From Adenophora triphylla var. japonica (lineage: Eukaryota; Streptophyta; Magnoliopsida; Asterales; Campanulaceae): a stretch of 64,000 nt of DNA. Location of the stretch: the NCBI GenBank assembly GCA_022495995.1, contig JAFEMH010000936.1, forward strand, positions 418,501-482,500, given 5' to 3'. The notes under the pieces were generated by a model. That model saw only the letters and a list, made by a program, of their open reading frames with translations, was not told where the DNA came from and ran no database searches. Numbering within the stretch: the first letter of the stretch is position 1; every line of letters begins with the position of its first letter. The position numbers and the translations under genes are program-made. This document shows, piece by piece, positions 58,138 to 64,000 of this stretch.

Positions 58138-59995
58138 GAAGGCTTGAATGTAAGAGTGTTTAAGGCTTGAATATGAGAGTGTTTGAGTGAGTGTGATTTT
58201 GGTTGAATAGTGGAGAAAAAGGTGACAATTCTATGGAATTCTCACTGTTTTCTCCCTATTTTCGCCAAAGTGCAGTTGAGGAAATGTGTTCTTCTCTTTT
58301 ATTTTTGAGACTGGAGGGCTCAATTTATAGCCCTCTGAATTTTACATACATGTCCGAGCGGATAGGAAGTGCAGCGTGCACTGTTCATTAAATGCTGCTT
58401 CAGGCTTTGGACACAAGGAATAATCTTTTGAAAATTCAAATTAAACATCCAGTTTTTGTTTCAGCCATTTCTATTTTTGGTTTTTCTTATTTCTTTTGCT
58501 TTTTTGATTCCTTTCCTTGGTTTATCCTTAAATAACAATGCCCATTTTGCCCTTGCTTTGTTAAAAATGTTAGGAATGTTAGGAATTGTTAGGAATGTTA
58601 TAACTTTCGTTAATTTTCTAACGAAAATACTAACAAGCTCAAATTGGAGCACTTACAGTAGCCCCTCGGCGACGGCGCTTTCGAAGGAAGCGGGGTCGTC
58701 GATAAGAGTAAGGCTCCATATTTGGTAGGGTGATCAAGTGATCGAGTGGCTGAACCTATTTAATAGGCTACCTACGTATCCTTGAGAGGAATCAAGCCGG
58801 CCGTAGTTCGGGTCTTTGACCCTGGAGATGATGGCGTTTTAGGTGCCTCGAACCTGATGAGCGAGTTCTGCAGTCGGTTGCTGGAAAGAAACTCTGCTGG
58901 GGATAAGAGATGACCATTTTCGGTCTGACGGCTATCCGCTCTGCTGGGGATAGGAATGACCATTTTCGGTCAGATGACTATCCGCTCTGTTGGGGATAGG
59001 AATGACCGTTTTCGGTCGGATGGCTGAACCTAATGATAGGCTACCTACGTATCCTTAAGAGGAATCAATCCAGTCGTAGTTCGGGCCTTTGACCCTGGAG
59101 ATGATGGCGTTTTAGGTGCCTCGAACCTTGAAGATGGCGTTTTAGGTGCCTCGGACCTTGATGATGGTGTTTTAGGTGCCTCGGACCTTGATGGTGATGG
59201 CGTTTTAGGTGCCTCGGACCTGGATGGTGATGGCGTTTTAGGTGCCTCGGACCTGGATGATGATGGCTTTTTAGGTACCTCGAACCTTAATTTGAAAAGG
59301 CCTTTCGGTGGACTTCGTCTGCTGCCGAAGGAGAGGGTGACCGTTTTGGTCGGGGGGCTGGACCTATGGTAGGCTACCTACGTATCCTTAAGAGAAATCA
59401 AGCCAATCGTAGTTCGAATTCTACTCGAGATTTCGTTGGCTTTTGGGATTCCGTTAACTTTGCTGGTGACTTTGTTAGCCTTTGCTGGGAAAAATCAGAC
59501 GTATTTGTCGGGGAAATCGGTCTTACGTTTGACTGTCGGGGGATAATTTTGATGAAAGATACGGGATTCCGTTATCTTTCTCGGGGAAATTGGTCTTACG
59601 TTTGACTGCCGGGGGATAATTTTGATAAAAGATACGGGATTCCGTTATCTTTCTCGGGAAAATCGGTCTTACGTTTGACTGCCGTTGAATGATTTTGATG
59701 AAAGATACGGGATCTCGTTATCTTTCTCGGGAAGATCGGTCTTACGTTTGACTGCCGTGGAATGATTTTGATGAAATATACGGGATCTCGTTATCTTTCT
59801 CGGGAAAATCGGACTTACGTTTGACTGCCGGGGGATAATTTTGATGAAAGATACGGGATTCCGTTATCTTTCTCGGGGAAATCGGTCTTACGTTTGACTG
59901 CCGTTGAATGATTTTGATGAAAGATACGGGATCTCGTTATCTTTCTCGGGAAGATCGGTCTTACGTTTGACTGCCGTTTGATGATTCCTTTGAAA
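58138..59995. repeat. Repeat module R2, second copy
   Basis: It has the same order as R1: GGCTTGAATGTAAGAGTG, a minus-strand TATAAA (58324-58329), CTACCTACGTATCC, the GGCGTTTTAGGTGCC array (59100-59290), then about six and a half units of the 72-bp minisatellite (59520-59985) where R1 has about 24. It ends 260 bp upstream of the PMD gene. Confidence 0.8.
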
Positions 59996-60255
59996 GGGGG
60001 TTGACTTTGGTTAACTTTGGTTAAGTTGAGGACCGAACTGCAGAGTCCTGAAATTTTAAAGGGCAAAAGGGTCATTTTGACCCTTACAAACCCATCCTCG
60101 CGGATAGGGTTGAATTCCCAGGCTATTTTAAATGAGGGCCACCCCCTCCCTTCTTCTTCCTCACTTTTCCAGATTTTCGAGGGGGAGAGACCAAAACCGC
60201 CATTTTTGGCTTAAAAAACTTTAAAATTCTTCCGATTTCTTCGATTTTTGAAGCA

Positions 60256-63188
60256 ATGGAACACGCGGGAGGTGCTTTTCAAGGCCAAGGACGTGGCTCG
60301 GTCGCGGAGAGACGATTGGAGCTCGTCCGAATGAGGAGGCATTACACTCTTTCGCAATCGATTGCGGAGGAGCATTACCCCGATGCTTGGCAACATTGGG
60401 CTTCTGATCCGAGTCTCCGAACGGTATACTTCGAATCTTTTCATCTGCTTTGTCGATTTTTGCTTGAAATTGAATTTTGGGTGATTTTTCTTTTTTTTTT
60501 TGAAAATTATGAGGAAAATTTTGTTCTTGGCTTTGAATCTTGATTTTGATGCTTTGCATGTTGTAATGAGTATATGGGTAACTCAAATGTGCATTTTGCT
60601 TGGAAAAAGAATTGGCATTTTCGCCTTTTTTTTTTTGAAATATGAGACTATGATGAACAATTTCCCGAATTTGGGACGGACTTCTTTTGTTGCAATGTAG
60701 GATTCTTGCACTGTTGATATGAATGTGTGCATGCTCCTCTTTTTTTTTGAGAAAGTGGGACGGATTTATTGACTCCGTGTATGAATGTATGGATTTTTTT
60801 TAAAAAAATGGGACGGAGTTTTTACTTCTGTTGAATGTATGCATGTTTTTTTTTATGAAAAATGGGACGGAGTTTTTGCTTCCGTTGACTCCTTGCGTGA
60901 ATGTATGATGATGGATGATATGTATGCATTTTTTTTTAAAATGGGACGGAGTTATTGACTCCGTGTATGAATGCATGAATGTAGGATCTTTTGGGATGAT
61001 GGATGATATGCATGTATGCATTTTTTTTGAAAATGGGACGGAGTTTTTATTTCCGTTGACTCCTTGTATGATTTTTTTTTTATGAATGAATTGGGATTTG
61101 CTGAAAACTGTCTTTTTTGAGAAAAATGGGGTTGGGTTCATTGCATGCCGTTATGCTGCCGAATTTTCTTCAAAACTTTTGTGATGATGCATGTATATGC
61201 TTTCTTTTTTTTTTGTGCAAATGCAAATGCAAATTTTTTTTTTGACATTTTCTTCTTTCTTTTTTTGTTATTGCAGGGTGGAAACAACTACGTGACGGAG
61301 CAGTTGAATAAGATGAAGACTCGAGGATCAGTGGAGTCTGTAGTTGACCTGTGGGACCGGCTTCCGAATGCGGGCCGAGGAGCTTTGATCAGTCCGAGAC
61401 AAATTGTCGTTGAGACCGGGCTTTGGGAGTTCATTGAGTGCTTGAGGGGGTTGGTTAAGTTCCCTAAGAGCAAGGGCCTGATGTTTGCTTTGGCGCAGCA
61501 TTGGTGGGATGCGACCCACACATTTCACTTCTTCTGGGGCGAGGCTACGGTTACGCCTTCCGACTACGCTGCGATCACGGGTCTGTCCTTCAATGGACGC
61601 AGCATTGAGTGGCGGGACGGCTACAGCGATGTGGACCTGCAGGCTCTTCTGGGCTTTACTCCCATTCCCAAAAAGGGGATGGGGATGGAGTACGCCGTGG
61701 TTTATGGGAAGATTGTGGAGACCATCGGGAGCTACGAGGCTGGGGATGAGAGGATAGGCGCTGAGCAGATTGCTAGGGACTTTTTATGGTTTGCTTTCTC
61801 GAGCACTCTTTTTGGACACGCCGAGGGGACGGCGGTGTTTGCTTTGCTGAGGTCCTTGGAGGACGTGGAGATGGCTGGAGATGTCTCTTGGGGAGAGGCC
61901 GGGCTGGCAGAGCTTTACTTTGCTCTTGATAGATACAGCCGGAAGGCTGTGAGCTCCTTATACTGCTTCGAGTTTGCTCTGGAGGTATAAGCTTTCTTTT
62001 TCGCTTTCCCTTTTTCTTGAGCACACACTTTTCTTTTGCACTGGATTGATTTGATTTTTACCTTTCGCAGGTATGGGCGTTGGAGTTCTTTCACGTCACG
62101 ATGTGGCGACAGCCGGCGGAGTACGTCGGGGCGTATCCGGCCATGCGCTCCTGGTCCAAGCATGCCCGAGAGAAGATAAGCTCCAGGGGGCGTACGACTC
62201 TCGAATATGGGGGCCCACTTTTTGCCTTTGGCGGGGGCGAGACGGATGAGAGGATGATATTCTATCCTTGGGATCGTTTCGAGGTGGCGCGGTGAAGGGC
62301 GCCGAGATATGGACTGCGGCGGAGGATTACGAGAAGTCTGACTTGCGACGTCTATTATCTGGGAGAGAGGGTGACGCGCCAGCATGGCGTGAATTCGCCT
62401 TTGATGACACCGGTGGAGCCTCCCGCCAATATGATGCACCCGAGTGATAGATCTGCGACCTGGGATGATTACCGAGCCGGCCAGCACTTCTCGGCATTTG
62501 TGGCGATTGAGCCATATCCAGTATTTGTCTTGAGGAGGCTGAGGACGCCCCGGAGTTACGGATAGAGAGGGGTTAGGGGTCCCGCGGTACCCTCGGACGG
62601 ACTTTTCATATGTCCAGGATGGGGTCCGATTGAGGGTGCAGATCCCTCAGCCTGAGCGGCTTCCACGAGCTTTCCGGCCTCGTCCGGGTATGAAGGTACG
62701 GCTTTCCTTCCCACCTCTCTCTTCTTCTTTTTTTTTTGTCATCATTTTTCGCTTCAACTGTTTCTGACGCTTTTGCTTTCGTGCAGTTTTCGGAGGTGGT
62801 CGTGGAGAGGCTAACGAAGCAGGTGATCGGGGCTAAGAGATTTATCAGGAGGATGGTTGCTTGCGGGGCTCCTCAGGCTAGAGCGAGGCGACCACGGCCG
62901 GCGCCTGTCAGGCGGGAGGCTTCCCCTATTCCTTCAGAGACTTCTTCTGAGACTCCTCTTTCTCCTCTCCTCGATCCTCGCGCGGTACTACCTTCGGACC
63001 ACGTCATTCTCGGAGATCCTTATGGCGGGGACACGTCTGCGGCATGGTGGATCTTCTTCGCACGTCCGGGAGTCGACGCCTTCACCTTCGGATATGATTT
63101 CTTCGCGAGATCTTGGCTTGCCCTATCGGAAGCGTGCTTTGGTTGGTCTGGACGAGCCTTCTTCCGGGGCGAGGACGATTCGAGCTGA
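60256..63188 (+). pseudogene. Plant mobile domain (PMD) gene, broken by a stop and a frameshift
   Basis: Exons with matching phase-0 sites are 60256-60423 (MEHAGGAFQ, ends DPSLRT), 61277-61984, 62071 onward and 62787-63188; donors and acceptors are standard GT/AG. Exon 2 has ALAQHWWDATHTFHFFWG, then EATVTPSDYAAITGL, the plant mobile domain (Pfam 10536) shared by transposon proteins and MAIN-like host proteins. Exon 3 reads to an in-frame TGA at 62293-62295, after which the same frame continues as RYGLRRRITRSLTCDVYY to TAG 62563-62565. The next conserved part (RVQIPQPERLPRAF to 62696) is in another frame, so a frameshift lies near 62560-62610. Exon 4 begins FSEVVVERLTKQVIGAKRF and may shift frame again near its end. 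The role of PMD proteins in elements is unknown. Confidence 0.7.
60730..61085 (+). repeat. Short tandem repeats in intron 1 of the PMD gene
   Basis: The phrase ATGGGACGGAGTTTTT or TTATTGACTCCGTGTATG recurs five to six times, with T-runs and ATGCATG words between. Unit length is about 60-80 bp. It lies in the intron 60424-61276 and contributes no coding sequence. Confidence 0.75.
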
Positions 63189-63779
63189 GATCTTCGGGGC
63201 TCTGAGGAGGCGGGCCCGAGCCGCAAGAGGGGGGGGGCGAGCGTCGGCAGCCCAGGGACTCCGATTGATTACTTGAGATTGAGTTGATTTTTGAGATTTG
63301 TACAGATACAGCCTTTTTCATGCACATTTTTTTTTTTGCTTTTGCTTTTTTTTTTTCTCTCTTTTTTTTTGGGATGTAATAATTTAGGATTATTGTTACC
63401 TATTTTTTTTTTTGATTGATTTTTTTTGTACACTCCCTTTATTTTTGGAATGTAATAATTTAGGCTTTTTTTTTTATGAATGCAATGCGATGCGAATGCA
63501 ATGTTGCATGAGCCTTGGTTTTGGCAAGGGTGTTAGTGTTTGGTATTTGGGTTTGGTTTGGACGAGGCTTTGGCTGGGACAAAATATTCCTTTGATGCAG
63601 CAGTTTGGACTATTGCAAAGATTTTTTTTTGGTAACAAACTCATCCGCGCGGATGGGACAGGCTTCTGACACTGTCCTTTAATTTTGCTTCAGATCTGGT
63701 TTTCCCTCATTTCAAATTCAAACACCTTCTTCAACTGCCCATTCAAACAGCCATTTTCGGGGAGAAGGAGAGAAAAACC
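63189..63779. other. Spacer with T-rich runs and an ACTCATCCGCGCGGATGGG palindrome
   Basis: T-rich tracts (63326-63420) follow the PMD gene. At about 63640-63658 the palindromic CATCCGCGCGGATGG, also present in R1 near 54008, marks the start of a leader-like stretch that leads into the ORF at 63780. Confidence 0.5.
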
Positions 63780-64000
63780 ATGGAGAGAATTGTGAGCATG
63801 AGAAATCCACCCAAATTATCCCAAAATTCTCAAATGCAATTCTTCACCAAGTTTAAAGAGTGGTCTCGGGAGATTATGCATGAGAGGAGGTCATTCTTTG
63901 AAGAAAGGTACAAGGTGAAGTGTTTGTGGTCCCTCAAAGAATTGGTTCCGGACTACGACCTCTTGAGAGCTTCTTCATCATTTTGGGATACCAGAAGGCA
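63780..64000 (+). CDS. 5' end of an element-type ORF (function unknown), cut by window edge
   Basis: The ATG at 63780 (AAACCATGG context) opens 73 codons to the edge with no stop: MERIVSMRNPPKLSQ, then FKEWSREIMHERRSFFEERY and LWSLKELVPDYDLLRASSSFWD. The style is like the N-terminal part of long ORFs carried by plant retroelements ahead of gag, of unknown role. I cannot name the family firmly. Confidence 0.5.
   Translation, partial: MERIVSMRNPPKLSQNSQMQFFTKFKEWSREIMHERRSFFEERYKVKCLWSLKELVPDYDLLRASSSFWDTRR

Overview
The window is nuclear DNA of a flowering plant, almost certainly a eudicot. Support comes from Ty1/copia and Ty3/gypsy (Tat lineage) LTR retrotransposons, Stowaway-type MITEs with the CTCCCTCCGTCCC terminus, Helitron, hAT, CACTA and Mutator-like ends, degenerate TTTAGGG telomere-type repeats, a plant cis-prenyltransferase, a BBE-like FAD oxidase, RanBP1 exons and a nuclear tRNA-Arg. 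It is gene-poor, AT-rich, heavily nested repeat territory. The species cannot be fixed from the sequence.

Layout. 1-7280: 3' half of a Tat-lineage (Retand-like) gypsy element: end of pol, a ~28-bp tandem array, a multi-exon gene on the antisense strand with its own TATA box, then the 3' LTR. 7281-9290: exons 1-3 of a RanBP1 gene (minus), cut off on the 3' side by the retroelement and bounded upstream by a CACTA-type terminus. 9291-15120: repeat copy A, a ~5.1-kb Helitron, and a relic resembling the cis-prenyltransferase promoter. 15120-16714: an LTR remnant plus the 3' end of a second Tat-like element. 16715-22030: MITE debris, an hAT element and a small hAT-like MITE, each with a perfect 8-bp target duplication. 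22034-22106: tRNA-Arg(ACG). 22373-31090: a Stowaway MITE, then a tandem array whose ~425/447-bp units each carry a Stowaway-like MITE and alternate as ~870-bp dimers; the array is split by a 2.5-kb insertion. 31175-40550: LTR element remnant (minus) interrupted by a complete 6.0-kb Ty1/copia element with 5-bp target duplications. 41300-44500: hairpin MITE, Helitron terminus, one array-unit relative, and the cis-prenyltransferase gene. 44676-50805: two direct repeat copies (B and C) flanking a defective gypsy fragment; C is split by a Mutator-like element that itself contains a solo LTR. 50873-53299: Mutator-type MITE and the BBE-like gene (minus). 53795-64000: two copies of a repeat-rich module with 72-bp minisatellites, a plant-mobile-domain (PMD) gene with an in-frame stop and a frameshift, and the start of another element-type ORF.

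Host genes that look functional are the cis-prenyltransferase, the BBE-like oxidase and the tRNA. RanBP1 is incomplete here. Flanking sequences of the cis-prenyltransferase recur at about 9.3, 15.0, 31.1, 42.3, 44.7 and 48.4 kb, which suggests that its locus was duplicated locally and most copies were then dismantled by transposons. The strongest unusual signals are the antisense host-like gene inside the Tat element, the dimeric MITE-derived satellite, and the multi-level nesting with exact target duplications.
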